Shown: one piece after another, positions 52,694 to 62,245 of the stretch | How positions within the stretch are numbered: the first letter of the stretch is position 1 | Layout of the letters: the number at the start of each line of letters is the position of its first letter | Source of the DNA: Caulobacter sp. 73W | GTDB taxonomy: Bacteria > Pseudomonadota > Alphaproteobacteria > Caulobacterales > Caulobacteraceae | Direction of reading: 5' to 3' | NCBI RefSeq assembly: GCF_041021955.1 | Contig: NZ_CP158375.1 | Coordinates: 1,674,001 to 1,738,000 of the forward strand | DNA: 64,000 nt | Notes under the pieces: model-generated | The model's input: the letters and a program-made list of their open reading frames with translations, nothing else | What the model was told of the DNA's origin: nothing | The model's database searches: none | Translations under genes and position numbers: made by a program

Positions 52694-53455
52694 ATGCTTG
52701 AGCCGCACCCCCATGGTGCGTTCGCCGCTCTGCGCGCCGATATCGCGCGTCTCGAGACCGGCGGACGTGCGAACAAGACCGTCATCCCGTTCGGGGTGGA
52801 AGCGGTCGACCGCCGGCTGCCGGCCCGCGGGCTCGCGGCGCACGCGCTGCACGAGGTGGCGGGCGGAGCGTGCGGGGCGGTCGATGGCGCAGCGCCAGCG
52901 CTCTTTGCAGCAGGCATCGCGGCCAGAACCCAGGGCCAGGTGCTTTGGTGCGTCACCCGGCGCGACCTCTTCGCGCCCTCCTTGGCCCAGGCGGGACTTT
53001 CCAGCGACCGGGTCATCTATGTGGAGGCCGGCGACGACAAGACGGTGCTGGCCTGTTTCGAAGAGGGTCTGCGTCACGGCGGCCTGGGGGCTGTCGTCGG
53101 CGAGATCTCCCGCCTGTCCATGACCGCCTCTCGCCGCCTGCAGCTGGCGGCCGAGACCGGCCAGACCCTTGGCCTCGCCGTTCGCCGCTGGCGACGCCAG
53201 GCCGACGCCGCCGACTTTGGCCAACCGACGGCGGCGGCCACGAGGTGGCGGGTCACCGCCCTACCCTCCTCGCCTTTGCCCGTCGCCGGGGTCGGCCGGG
53301 CCCGATGGTTTGTCGAACTGATCCGCTGCAAGGCGGGCGACTGCGCCGACTTTGAACTGGAAGCCTGTGATGAGACGGGTCGCCTCGCTCTACCTGCCGA
53401 CCTGGCCGACCGATCGCTTGCGCAAACGCCTTGGCAAGAGCGCGCCGCCGGCTGA
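52694..53455 (+). CDS. imuA: ImuA, RecA-like mutasome protein
   Basis: A 253-residue RecA/SulA-related protein that, with ImuB, loads the error-prone polymerase DnaE2 for damage-induced mutagenesis. It has the core LPARGLAAHALHEVAGGA near the Walker A position and the typical end (ADFELEACDETGRLALPADLADR). An in-frame ATG at 52655 lies inside the LexA box, so the ATG at 52694 after CCGGAG is chosen. The end overlaps imuB by 86 nt. Confidence 0.9.
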   Translation: MLEPHPHGAFAALRADIARLETGGRANKTVIPFGVEAVDRRLPARGLAAHALHEVAGGACGAVDGAAPALFAAGIAARTQGQVLWCVTRRDLFAPSLAQAGLSSDRVIYVEAGDDKTVLACFEEGLRHGGLGAVVGEISRLSMTASRRLQLAAETGQTLGLAVRRWRRQADAADFGQPTAAATRWRVTALPSSPLPVAGVGRARWFVELIRCKAGDCADFELEACDETGRLALPADLADRSLAQTPWQERAAG

Positions 53456-54893
53456 AACGCCGCTGGTGCTCATCGGGTCGCGGGCGCGCAAGCGGGTGAT
53501 CCTCGCCGCCAACGCAGCAGCCCTGTCCCTTCGTCTCCATCCCGGCATGGCCGCGGCTCAAGCACGCGCGCTTTGCGCCGAGCTCGTCGCGCATGACGCC
53601 GATCCCGCGGACGATGCAAGAGCGCTCGACCGCCTCGCTCTTTGGGCGCTGAGGCTTTACTCGCCAATCGTCGCCGCCGATCCGCCCGACGGTCTGGTGC
53701 TGGACGTCACCGGCGCATCGCACCGCTATGGTGGCGAGGCTGGCCTGCTCGACGACATGCTGCGCCGGCTTGCCGCCAGCGGCTTCGCCGCCCGGGCCGC
53801 CCTCTCCGGAACCTGGGGCTCGGCGCACGCGCTGGCGCGCTACGTCGCCCACCCGATGGTCATTGTGACGTCCGAAGAGAGCGGCCGCGCCATTGCCCAC
53901 CTGCCGACGCGAGCTCTTCGCCTGAGCGCCGAGATGGTCGAGGGCCTTGGCAAGATGGGCATCGACCAGATCGCCGAGATCGAGACCAAGCCGCGCGCGC
54001 CGCTAGCCTTGCGGTTCGGGCCTGAGCTCACTCGCCGGCTGGACCAGGCTTATGGCCGAACAGGCGAGCCGATCCACCCGATCGACGCGCCGGAATTGAT
54101 CCATGTGCGCCGCGCCTTCGCCGAACCCATCGGCGCGCCAGAGACGCTCGCCCGCTATACCGGCAAGTTGGTGGAGGCGCTGTGCCAGGCCCTGGAGACG
54201 CAGGGCCTCGGCGCGCGCATCCTCGATCTCTATTTCCACCGGGTCGACAGCCGCATCGAGGCGGTCCGGGTGGCCATGGCCAGACCCGTGCGCGACGCAA
54301 GGCGCATGACGCGCCTGCTTTGCGACAGGCTGGAGACCGTCGATCCGGGCTTTGGTGTCGAGACCATGGTGCTAGGCGCGCCGGCGACTGAGCGCCTGGA
54401 GTGGAAGCCGGTGGCCAACGATCTTACGCAGGCCCCCGCACCGGACGTCTCCGACCTGATCGACACGCTGGCCAATCGTCTGGGGCCCGGCCGGCTCTAT
54501 CGCGTGGCGCCCGCCCAGAGCGATGTGCCGGAGCGATCGTTTCGCAAGCTCGCCCCAACAGCGCCGCCTACTGGCGAGACCTGGCCGATCCAGTGGCCGC
54601 GTCCGACGCGGCTCCTGCCCCATCCCGAGCCGATCGAGGCCATGGCGCTGTTGCCGGACCAGCCTCCAGCCTCGTTCACTTGGCGCGGTGTACGGCGCCG
54701 GGTTCGCAGGGCCGATGGGCCGGAACGGATCTTCGGGGAATGGTGGCGGCGCGACGGCGAGGTCGATGCGGTGCGCGACTACTTCCAGCTCGAAGACGAG
54801 GCTGGCGAGCGGTTCTGGGTCTTCCGGCGTGGCGACGGAGAACTAGCGAAAACAGGCGACTTGAGTTGGTGGATGCACGGTGTGTTTGCGTAG
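53370..54893 (+). CDS. imuB: ImuB, catalytically inactive Y-family polymerase adaptor
   Basis: A 507-residue Y-family DNA-polymerase-like protein (MRRVASLYLPTWPTDRLRK at the start, then palm/finger homology). Family members lack the acidic catalytic residues and bridge the beta clamp, ImuA and DnaE2. The C-terminal third (RRVRRADGPERIFGEWWRRDGE) is the conserved ImuB tail. ATG 53370 gives the standard N-terminus. It overlaps imuA; dnaE2 does not follow directly, as two foreign-looking genes intervene. Confidence 0.92.
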   Translation: MRRVASLYLPTWPTDRLRKRLGKSAPPAETPLVLIGSRARKRVILAANAAALSLRLHPGMAAAQARALCAELVAHDADPADDARALDRLALWALRLYSPIVAADPPDGLVLDVTGASHRYGGEAGLLDDMLRRLAASGFAARAALSGTWGSAHALARYVAHPMVIVTSEESGRAIAHLPTRALRLSAEMVEGLGKMGIDQIAEIETKPRAPLALRFGPELTRRLDQAYGRTGEPIHPIDAPELIHVRRAFAEPIGAPETLARYTGKLVEALCQALETQGLGARILDLYFHRVDSRIEAVRVAMARPVRDARRMTRLLCDRLETVDPGFGVETMVLGAPATERLEWKPVANDLTQAPAPDVSDLIDTLANRLGPGRLYRVAPAQSDVPERSFRKLAPTAPPTGETWPIQWPRPTRLLPHPEPIEAMALLPDQPPASFTWRGVRRRVRRADGPERIFGEWWRRDGEVDAVRDYFQLEDEAGERFWVFRRGDGELAKTGDLSWWMHGVFA

Positions 54894-54994
54894 TAAATCT
54901 GTCATCAAAAACCTACCAGCTCGCTAGAATTTATCTTGCAATCCGCTGCTCCCCACGCAAACCTCAACCACCAGCAGTTGTGGGCCCCTCACCT

Positions 54995-55429
54995 ATGCGC
55001 TTTGCGATGATCGCCGCAATGACGGTGGCATGCCTTCTATCGGGGTGCGACCGCCATAGCCCCGAGCAGCGCCGCCTGTTCGAGTACTCCAAACGATATG
55101 TCGCCGTTGCTGACGGCACTGGCGAGCGAGTCTCGATCGCCCGCGTCGCGCTGAGCGATGACCGCCGTATTGTCTGCGGCATGGCTAGATTTGCTCGGGG
55201 TCGGATCAGCCCATTCTTGATCAGTTCTTCAAGTCCCTATCCCCAAGGCCAGCCCAATCGCATCGTCGTGCAACGCTCGATCGACTACGCGAAGAATAAG
55301 AGTCTAGCGCGAACAGAGTCCTCGAAGGCGCTCGGAGAGATAATGCATACGTGCCTGCGCGCTGGAATAGATGTTCATGCAAGCTCTCGGAAAAAAATGA
55401 AATTCGATAAAAGTATAATTGACTCATAA
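54995..55429 (+). CDS. Small predicted lipoprotein inserted after imuB
   Basis: A 144-residue protein with a lipoprotein signal (MRFAMIAAMTVACLLSGC, lipobox LSGC). The mature part is basic and polar, with a Lys-rich tail (SRKKMKFDKS) and no family I know. The DNA is visibly AT-richer than the surrounding genes. It precedes the HD/EF-hand protein by 54 nt. It could be an immunity or partner protein of that gene; this is inference from position. Confidence 0.6.
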   Translation: MRFAMIAAMTVACLLSGCDRHSPEQRRLFEYSKRYVAVADGTGERVSIARVALSDDRRIVCGMARFARGRISPFLISSSSPYPQGQPNRIVVQRSIDYAKNKSLARTESSKALGEIMHTCLRAGIDVHASSRKKMKFDKSIIDS

Positions 55430-55483
55430 ATACCACCCGTGATTGCATGTTGATGCACATCAACTGCAATAGGGTACCAGTTT

Positions 55484-56578
55484 ATGTCACCTGTTATTCC
55501 ACAGTACGGACGATTTGGCGGAAATCAGGATAACGATGCTTGGGAACAAGCTGATCGTTGGGCCAGCCTTGTTTATGCCGGTTTGGATCCTGAGAAACAT
55601 CGAGGCGGAGGCCCGGAATCTGGGACTCTCCCGATGCCGGAAGATCTTGGCATCCAGCGTGTGACGCTGGCGCGCTCAGTCCAAAACCGCGAAATCGTCA
55701 AGCAAGTGCTTGATATTATCGACCGCAAACCTGTGAACGACGGCGATAACGGGTTCCAGAACCACGACCTTGGCTACGCTGGCGACGACATCGCCGGCAA
55801 TGTCGCGAACAACATCCAGATGGGCGTCAGCGTCTATCAGGCGCTCTTGAGCGGCTCCTACCAGATTGACTGGTACGGTTACGCCTATGGTGCCGCTTCG
55901 ATCCCCTTCATCGCCGGGGTCGGATCGGCCTTCAACGCCGTCCAGGCAGTCGTCAATGAAGCTAAGGGAGGCAATGACTTCGAAGTTGAGGAGGTCATCG
56001 TCACCTATAAGAACACTGGCTGGAACGTTGAGCTGACCGATCTTGGAATGACCCTCGTCAATGCGGTGGGAGACACCCTTTCGAACGTCGCCGAGTATGC
56101 GACGGCGGGCTGGAACTCCTTGGCCGGCGCCATGGGCACCGCCATCGGGAACATCGGGGATGCCTTGGGGTCCTTCTTTGGATGGATCCGGGACCGCTTG
56201 AACGACGATATGAGGCTAACGCCGACGCTGATCTACGGCGAGCACGACGATGTCCTACCGACCTTCCACACGATTGAAGCCGGCCAAGCTTTGACGGTGA
56301 ATGAGCTGCTTATGCTCAACACCAACCGTGATCATATTCTAAACCTCGAGGACGCACCGTTCCTCAAGCTTGGCATAGGAGCGGACACGAACAGCGATGG
56401 GGTCGTCGCGATCAATGAGATCACCGCTTTCACTTCCGAGGACTCGCTGGATCTGGAAGAGCCTCTACCAGGCACGATCTATGCTCACGCCACCATTGTC
56501 TACGTGACCAACGACTCCCCTCTCGTCAGCCTGGCGGGACGTGGTCAAACAGAGTTTGTTTCAGCCTTCGGCGACTAA
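55484..56578 (+). CDS. Gly/Ala-rich protein with HD motif and EF-hand, possible exported effector
   Basis: A 364-residue acidic protein without signal peptide. Near residues 85-100 a FQNHDLGYAGDD segment (His94, Asp95) resembles the HDxxY active-site motif of phospholipase A2 folds. Residues about 130-235 hold two hydrophobic Gly/Ala-rich helices that could insert into membranes. A canonical EF-hand loop (DTNSDGVVAINE, 301-312) and a degenerate one (279-290) lie near the C-terminus. The architecture suggests a calcium-dependent secreted protein or toxin, but the family is not recognised and enzyme activity is unproven. A terminator hairpin follows. Confidence 0.6.
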   Translation: MSPVIPQYGRFGGNQDNDAWEQADRWASLVYAGLDPEKHRGGGPESGTLPMPEDLGIQRVTLARSVQNREIVKQVLDIIDRKPVNDGDNGFQNHDLGYAGDDIAGNVANNIQMGVSVYQALLSGSYQIDWYGYAYGAASIPFIAGVGSAFNAVQAVVNEAKGGNDFEVEEVIVTYKNTGWNVELTDLGMTLVNAVGDTLSNVAEYATAGWNSLAGAMGTAIGNIGDALGSFFGWIRDRLNDDMRLTPTLIYGEHDDVLPTFHTIEAGQALTVNELLMLNTNRDHILNLEDAPFLKLGIGADTNSDGVVAINEITAFTSEDSLDLEEPLPGTIYAHATIVYVTNDSPLVSLAGRGQTEFVSAFGD

Positions 56579-56584
56579 GTCGTT

Positions 56585-56611
56585 GAGGGGAGTGGCGGCG
56601 CCGCTCCCCTC
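56585..56611 (+). terminator. Hairpin terminator after the inserted gene pair
   Basis: GAGGGGAGTGGC and GCCGCTCCCCTC (12 bp, one G-U wobble) with a GGC loop, starting 6 nt after the stop codon. There is no U-tract, so termination may be partial. It separates the inserted pair from dnaE2. Confidence 0.65.
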
Positions 56612-56635
56612 CGATACCCTAGACTCTGCAATCGA

Positions 56636-56650
56636 GAACATTTAGCGAAC
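56636..56650. promoter_or_regulatory. LexA box upstream of dnaE2
   Basis: GAAC-ATTTAGC-GAAC matches the consensus GAAC-N7-GAAC exactly, 16 nt before the dnaE2 ATG. It gives dnaE2 its own SOS control, separate from imuA-imuB. Confidence 0.85.
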
Positions 56651-56666
56651 ATGGCGAAGGTCCGCC

Positions 56667-59600
56667 ATGTCCGCTCGCTACATTGAACTGCAGACCACTT
56701 CCCACTTCTCGTTCCTGAGAGGCGCCTCATCCTGCGAGGAGCTTTTCAGCCAAGCGGCGCTTTGCGGCGTTGAAGCTCTAGCAATCGTTGACCGCAACTC
56801 TCTGGCCGGGATCGTGCGCGCCCATGAAGCGGCCAAGCTCACAGGCGTGCGCCTCATCGTCGGCTGCCGCTTGGATTTGATCGACGGAACCGGCCTCCTC
56901 GTCTACCCGACCGATCGCCCCGCCTATGCGCGTCTGTGCCGCCTCCTGTCCCTAGGCAAGCGCCGCGCCGGCAAAGCCGAATGCCATCTCGATTGGACAG
57001 ACCTCGCCGGCTTTGCAGAGGGCCTGATCTGCGTCCTCGTCCCTGACGCGGCCGACGAGGCCTGCGCCATCCGCCTTCGGCGAGCCAAGCAGACTTTCAC
57101 CGCCGGCGCCTATCTGGCGCTCACCCTGCGTCGTCGTCCTGGCGACGCCCTGCGGCTGCACAAGCTATCCAATCTCGCTGCCGCGGCCGGCGTCCCCACC
57201 GTCGTCACCAACGACGTGCTTTTCCATGAGCCGTCGCGGCGCCTGCTGCAGGACGTGGTCACCTGCATCCGCCATGGCTGCACCATCGATGAGCTGGGTT
57301 TCCGTCGCGAACGCCATGCCGACCGCTACCTCAAACCCGCCCACGAGATGCACCGGCTGTTCGCCAAATACCCTGAGGCCCTGGCTCGAACGGTAGAGAT
57401 CGCTGACCGCTGCCGGTTCAACCTCGATGAGCTGGCCTATCAGTATCCCGATGAGGTCTCGGACCCAGGGATGACCGCCCAGCAAACTCTGGAGGCCCTG
57501 ACCTGGGAAGGCGCGGCGCGGCGCTATCCCTACGGCTTGCCGGACAAGGTCGCAGCCGCCCTTCGCCACGAACTCACCCTGATCGAGCGGCTCGACTACG
57601 CCCCCTACTTCCTGACGGTGAACTCCATCGTCCGCTACGCCAGGAGCCAGGACATCCTTTGCCAGGGCCGCGGCTCCGCGGCCAATTCGGCGGTCTGCTA
57701 TGTGCTTGGGATCACCTCCATCGATCCTGAGCGCAACGACCTGCTCTTCGAGCGCTTCATCTCCGAAGAGCGCCGCGAGCCGCCCGACATCGATGTCGAC
57801 TTCGAACATGAGCGCCGCGAGACGGTCATGCAGTGGGTGTTCGACCACTATGGCCGCGACCGCGCCGCCCTTTGCTCCACCGTCATCCGTTACCGCTCCA
57901 GGGGAGCCATCCGAGATGTCGGCAAAGCGCTGGGCCTGCCGGAAGACATGACCAAGGCGCTGTCGTCGCAGATCTGGTCGTGGTCCACCGAAGGCATCGA
58001 GCCCAAACACGCCAAGGAGCTGAACTTCGATCTTGGCGATCGGCGCCTTCGCCTCACCCTGGATCTAGCGCGCCAACTGCACGGCGCGCCGCGTCACCTG
58101 TCGCAGCATCCGGGCGGCTTTGTCCTCACCCACGACCGGCTCGACGAGCTTGTCCCGATTGAGCCGGCCGCCATGGCAGACCGTCAGGTGATCGAGTGGG
58201 ACAAGGACGACATCGAGAGCCTGAAGTTCATGAAGGTCGATTGCCTGGCGCTGGGCATGATGAGCTGCATGAAACGCGGCCTGGATCTGCTGCGCGAGCA
58301 CAAGGGGATCGATCTGGATTTGGCGACCATCCCGCCTGAGGATCCCAAGACCTACGCCATGATCCGCAAGGCCGACACGCTGGGGGTCTTCCAGATCGAG
58401 AGCCGGGCCCAGATGGCCATGCTGCCGAGGATCAAGCCTCGGACCTTCTATGACCTGGTCATCGAGGTTGCGATCGTGCGCCCCGGCCCCATCCAGGGCG
58501 ACATGGTCCATCCCTATCTTCGCCGTCGCGAGGGCAAGGAGCCGGTGACCTACCCCAAGCCCGAGCTTGAGAAGGTTCTGGGCAAGACGCTTGGCGTGCC
58601 CCTCTTCCAGGAGCAGGCCATGCGGGTGGCCATCGAATGCGCCGGGTTCACGCCGTCAGAAGCCGACCAGCTTCGCCGCGCCATGGCCACCTTCAAGTTC
58701 ACCGGCGGGGTCAGCCACTTCAAGGACAAGCTGGTCGGCGGCATGGTCGAGCGTGGCTATTCGCAAGACTTCGCCGAACATACCTTTGGCCAGCTCGAAG
58801 GGTTCGGCTCCTACGGCTTTCCAGAAAGCCATGCGGCGTCTTTCGCCTTGATCGCCTACGCGTCCTCGTGGCTCAAACGCCATCACCCGGACGTCTTTTG
58901 CGCGGCGCTGCTCAACGCTCAGCCCATGGGCTTCTATGCGCCGGCCCAGATCGTCCGCGACGCCCGCGAGCACCAGGTGGAGGTGCGCCCGGTGTGCATC
59001 AACGCATCGCGATGGGACTGCACGCTTGAGCCCATCGGACAGACCGGACGCTTCGCCGTTCGCCTGGGCCTTCGCCAGGTGAAGGGTCTATCCAACAAGG
59101 ACGCCGCCGCCATCGTCGCGGCCCGCCAGGACCGCGCGTTCGGCTCGGTCGACGACGTGTGGCGACGCTCAGGCGTTCCGGCGGCAAGCTTGGTGCGCAT
59201 CGCCGAGGCCGATGGATTTCTACCCAGCCTAAAGCTTGCCCGCCGCGAAGCGCTATGGGCCATCAAGGCCTTGCGCGATGAGCCCCTGCCCCTCTTCGCG
59301 GCGGCCGCCGCCAAAGAGCAGCAGCTGATCCCCGAACTGGTGGAGCCGGCCGTCGCCCTAAAACCCATGACCGCAGGCCGTGAGGTGGTGGAGGACTACG
59401 GCCATCTCGGGCTCACCCTTCGCGACCACCCACTCGCCTTTCTTCGAGGAGATCTGGCGAAGGATCGCTACGTCACCTGCAAGGCGGCGTCCGACGCTAA
59501 GGACGGCCGATCGATCAAGGCCGCTGGACTGGTGCTGATCCGCCAGATGCCAGGCTCGGCCAAGGGCGTGATGTTCATCACCATCGAGGACGAGACCGGC

Positions 59601-59990
59601 GTGGCCAATCTGGTCATCTGGCCCACCCTCTATGAGAAGCAGCGAAGGATCATCCTCACCGCCTCCATGCTTGGGGTGGACGGCCGCATCCAGCGCGAGG
59701 GCGAGGTTGTCCACCTGGTCGCCTACCAGCTCTTTGATCTTTCCGAACAGTTGGCCAGCGTCGGCGAACGCGGCGGCGCCTTCCCCTGCCCCATGGCAGG
59801 GGCGATGAGTTCGCGCGAGGTCCCTCAGCGCCCGATCCAAGGGATGGACCTCGTCACCCCAGGGCCCGCGACATCTACATCCCCGACCTGCATATCGACA
59901 CGATCAAGCAAAAGACGCGGGACTTTCGGTGACATCGAAGATGCAGCGCAGGATTTGGGCAAGCACTGGCGGGTGAGCGCTAGGGCCTGA
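56667..59990 (+). CDS. dnaE2: Error-prone DNA polymerase DnaE2 (ImuC), C-terminus frameshifted as given
   Basis: A 1107-residue C-family polymerase: PHP domain (about 1-210), palm with the acidic residues Asp374, Asp376 and Asp378 (PDIDVDF), fingers, helix-hairpin-helix and OB domains. It performs translesion synthesis with ImuA/ImuB. The last residues in this frame look unnatural. After about codon 1066 a different frame encodes [12 protein letters not shown]...TRDFR and stops at 59932, which is the usual DnaE2 end. One base is apparently missing near 59861-59867, either a real mutation or a sequence error. The rest looks intact. Confidence 0.93.
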   Translation: MSARYIELQTTSHFSFLRGASSCEELFSQAALCGVEALAIVDRNSLAGIVRAHEAAKLTGVRLIVGCRLDLIDGTGLLVYPTDRPAYARLCRLLSLGKRRAGKAECHLDWTDLAGFAEGLICVLVPDAADEACAIRLRRAKQTFTAGAYLALTLRRRPGDALRLHKLSNLAAAAGVPTVVTNDVLFHEPSRRLLQDVVTCIRHGCTIDELGFRRERHADRYLKPAHEMHRLFAKYPEALARTVEIADRCRFNLDELAYQYPDEVSDPGMTAQQTLEALTWEGAARRYPYGLPDKVAAALRHELTLIERLDYAPYFLTVNSIVRYARSQDILCQGRGSAANSAVCYVLGITSIDPERNDLLFERFISEERREPPDIDVDFEHERRETVMQWVFDHYGRDRAALCSTVIRYRSRGAIRDVGKALGLPEDMTKALSSQIWSWSTEGIEPKHAKELNFDLGDRRLRLTLDLARQLHGAPRHLSQHPGGFVLTHDRLDELVPIEPAAMADRQVIEWDKDDIESLKFMKVDCLALGMMSCMKRGLDLLREHKGIDLDLATIPPEDPKTYAMIRKADTLGVFQIESRAQMAMLPRIKPRTFYDLVIEVAIVRPGPIQGDMVHPYLRRREGKEPVTYPKPELEKVLGKTLGVPLFQEQAMRVAIECAGFTPSEADQLRRAMATFKFTGGVSHFKDKLVGGMVERGYSQDFAEHTFGQLEGFGSYGFPESHAASFALIAYASSWLKRHHPDVFCAALLNAQPMGFYAPAQIVRDAREHQVEVRPVCINASRWDCTLEPIGQTGRFAVRLGLRQVKGLSNKDAAAIVAARQDRAFGSVDDVWRRSGVPAASLVRIAEADGFLPSLKLARREALWAIKALRDEPLPLFAAAAAKEQQLIPELVEPAVALKPMTAGREVVEDYGHLGLTLRDHPLAFLRGDLAKDRYVTCKAASDAKDGRSIKAAGLVLIRQMPGSAKGVMFITIEDETGVANLVIWPTLYEKQRRIILTASMLGVDGRIQREGEVVHLVAYQLFDLSEQLASVGERGGAFPCPMAGAMSSREVPQRPIQGMDLVTPGPATSTSPTCISTRSSKRRGTFGDIEDAAQDLGKHWRVSARA

Positions 59991-60208
59991 TGCGCATTGC
60001 GCCCCAGCGCCAGAAAACTGATCCGATGCGGGCCGCATTAATACGCAAATGGTTCCAGACGGCAGATACTGGATTGCCCGCCACTTGGCGTTTATTGCCA
60101 ATTACTCTTCGAAAAGTCGGGCGACGAGCATCACCATAGCGCGCCATTCCTCTGCTGCTGGCGGCCAGCCTTGCGGGCGGCGTCAATACTCGTCCGCTGA
60201 ACAGCAAT

Positions 60209-61393
60209 CTAGGCGCCAGGTTTGAGAACCACCTTGATGCAACCGTCCTGCTTGTCGCGGAAGGTCTTGTACATCTGGGGGGCCATCGAGAGGGGCTCGA
60301 CGTGCGTGATCACAAAGCTGGGGTCGATCTGACCCTCCTCGATCCGCCGAAGAAGATCGTCCGTCCATCGCTTCACATGAGTTTGGCCAGCGCGGATGGT
60401 CAGACCCTTGTTCATCAGCGCACCCATGGGGATCATGTTGGAGAGCCCGCCATAGACGCCGGGGATGGAGACAATCCCCGCGGCCTTACAGGCCATAATC
60501 GCCTCCCGAAGGGCCACCGGCCGCTCAGTCTCCAGCTTCATCGCCGCCTGCATTCGGTCGATCCACTCAAGGGCCGGTGTTGGCCCGTGGGCCTCCAGAC
60601 CGACGGCGTCGATGCATTTTTCCGGGCCGTGGCCGCCGGTCATCTCCTTGAGGGTAGGAATGACTTTCGACTGACTGCGGTCGAGAACTTCAGCGCCAAG
60701 CCCGCGCGCCTTTTCCAGCCGCTCGGGGATGTCATCGATGGCGATGACCCGCTTTGCGCCCATCACCAGCGCCGACTGGATGGCGAACAGACCGACGGGG
60801 CCGCAGCCCCAGACAGCCACCGTGTCTGTCTCTTGGATGTCGGCGAACGCCGCAGCCTGCCACCCGGTTGGCCAGATGTCGCTTAGAAAGAGATACTTCT
60901 CATCAGGACCGGTCTGCGGAACCTTGATGACCGTCGTGGCGGCGAAGGGGACGCGCATGTACTCCGCTTGGCCTCCCGCATAGCCGCCAGTGATATGGGA
61001 GTAGCCAAACAGACCCGCCGTCGTGTCACCGAAAAAAGCCTTGGCTAAATCGGCATTGCGGTTGGTGCGCTGACACACCGAGAAGTTTCCTGCCCGGCAT
61101 TGGTCGCACTCGCCGCAGATCATCTGAAAGGGGACGACCACACGGTCGCCGACCTTCAGGCCAAGCGCCTTGGCTTCAGCGCCGACCTCGACGACTTCGC
61201 CCATCGGCTCGTGCCCCATGACATCGCCAGGGCACATCGTCGGCACGAAGCCATTCATCAGGTGCAAGTCCGAACCGCAGATGCAGGTGGAGGTAACGCG
61301 GATGATGGCGTCCTTCGGGTCCTGAATGATCGGGTCGGGGACCTCTTCACAGCGGAGATCCTTCTTACCTTGCCAACAGATCGCTTTCATCAC
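60209..61393 (-). CDS. Zinc-dependent alcohol/formaldehyde dehydrogenase
   Basis: A 394-residue MDR-superfamily dehydrogenase. Catalytic zinc ligand Cys in CGSDLH (near residue 39) with GHEPMGEV downstream; the structural zinc cluster CGECDQCRAGNFSVC (near 94-108); the Rossmann motif VAVWGCGPVGLFAIQ (near 190). The length and glutathione-independent formaldehyde-dehydrogenase-like pattern point to oxidation of alcohols or aldehydes; the substrate is unknown. Its start lies 6 nt after the stop of the small membrane-protein gene upstream, suggesting an operon. Confidence 0.88.
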   Translation of the reverse strand: MMKAICWQGKKDLRCEEVPDPIIQDPKDAIIRVTSTCICGSDLHLMNGFVPTMCPGDVMGHEPMGEVVEVGAEAKALGLKVGDRVVVPFQMICGECDQCRAGNFSVCQRTNRNADLAKAFFGDTTAGLFGYSHITGGYAGGQAEYMRVPFAATTVIKVPQTGPDEKYLFLSDIWPTGWQAAAFADIQETDTVAVWGCGPVGLFAIQSALVMGAKRVIAIDDIPERLEKARGLGAEVLDRSQSKVIPTLKEMTGGHGPEKCIDAVGLEAHGPTPALEWIDRMQAAMKLETERPVALREAIMACKAAGIVSIPGVYGGLSNMIPMGALMNKGLTIRAGQTHVKRWTDDLLRRIEEGQIDPSFVITHVEPLSMAPQMYKTFRDKQDGCIKVVLKPGA

Positions 61394-61399
61394 CGCCTC

Positions 61400-61969
61400 C
61401 TAGGCGCAGTTGCGCTTGACGTCGGTCATCCGCCAGGCGGCGACCAGATCCAAAACGGTCACTCCAAGGACGACCGCCATGGCCAACCTGGCGTTCCCGC
61501 GCTTTGGGTTGGAGCGACGAACCGCATGACTGAGGACAGCGATGTCGAAAACATCGCCAAGCACTCGCGCCCAAAGCGCGCTGGCCTTGGTCGGGTCGGA
61601 CGCCAGGGCGACGCCGGTGGCCATTTCGCGAGCGCCGAAAACCAGGCGCGTCGTCTGCGCAGAGCTGCGCAAACCGAGGAAACGGTTGACGCTGCGCGGC
61701 GCAAGAAGGCCCCAGAGTCCCAGGCCGATGGCGTTCTGCCCAAGGCCCATCGAGATTTGCGGGCTCACAGCCGGCTTTGCACGAACCCGGTCGGTCGCCA
61801 GGGTGATCGCCTTGCCGCCGGGAAGTCGGAATGTGCGGTAGGGCGTGCCGGCGTTCAGCGCGGTCGCCGGCGCCTCCCAGGGACGGCTTTCGCTGGAGGA
61901 GGATGTCGCCGTTGCTGACTTGCGGCGGCGCGCATGCGTAGGGGGTTCAGAGGTCACGGGCTGCTCCAC
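61400..61969 (-). CDS. Small membrane protein, DUF4267-like
   Basis: A 189-residue protein with a Ser/Arg-rich N-terminal tail (about 1-70) and a hydrophobic C-terminal half (MGLGQNAIGLGLWGLLAP, LVFGAREMATGVALAS, LAMAVVLGVTVLDLVAAW) that predicts three or four membrane helices. It ends 6 nt before the dehydrogenase gene, so the two are probably cotranscribed. Function unknown. The 276 nt upstream of it show no recognised gene. Confidence 0.6.
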   Translation of the reverse strand: MEQPVTSEPPTHARRRKSATATSSSSESRPWEAPATALNAGTPYRTFRLPGGKAITLATDRVRAKPAVSPQISMGLGQNAIGLGLWGLLAPRSVNRFLGLRSSAQTTRLVFGAREMATGVALASDPTKASALWARVLGDVFDIAVLSHAVRRSNPKRGNARLAMAVVLGVTVLDLVAAWRMTDVKRNCA

Positions 61970-62245
61970 GACAAAGGGGTGCGGCCGTCAACCGGCGATG
62001 AAGCCGGTTAGTTCGTTTCTCGAAGCTCTATCTATCCAAATATCGAGATATCCGCGTCGCGCCCCCGCAAAGCCGTTGGCCGCAGTCCAAAGCTCGGCCG
62101 GAGGGCGTGCTCCGAGCTGAAAGAAACCTGTCGAATATCTGAGCTGTGCGAGCTGGGCGCTGAAGGAATGCGTGGCGCCCTCCTTCAACTGCGTCGCCTC
62201 AGGGAAATCTGATCGGCGCACAGCGCCCAGGCTTGCGCCGGCGCC

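Noticed and set aside
61988-62221. Minus-strand 77-codon frame upstream of the small membrane protein
   Set aside because: No domain, no ribosome site and no conserved pattern that I recognise.
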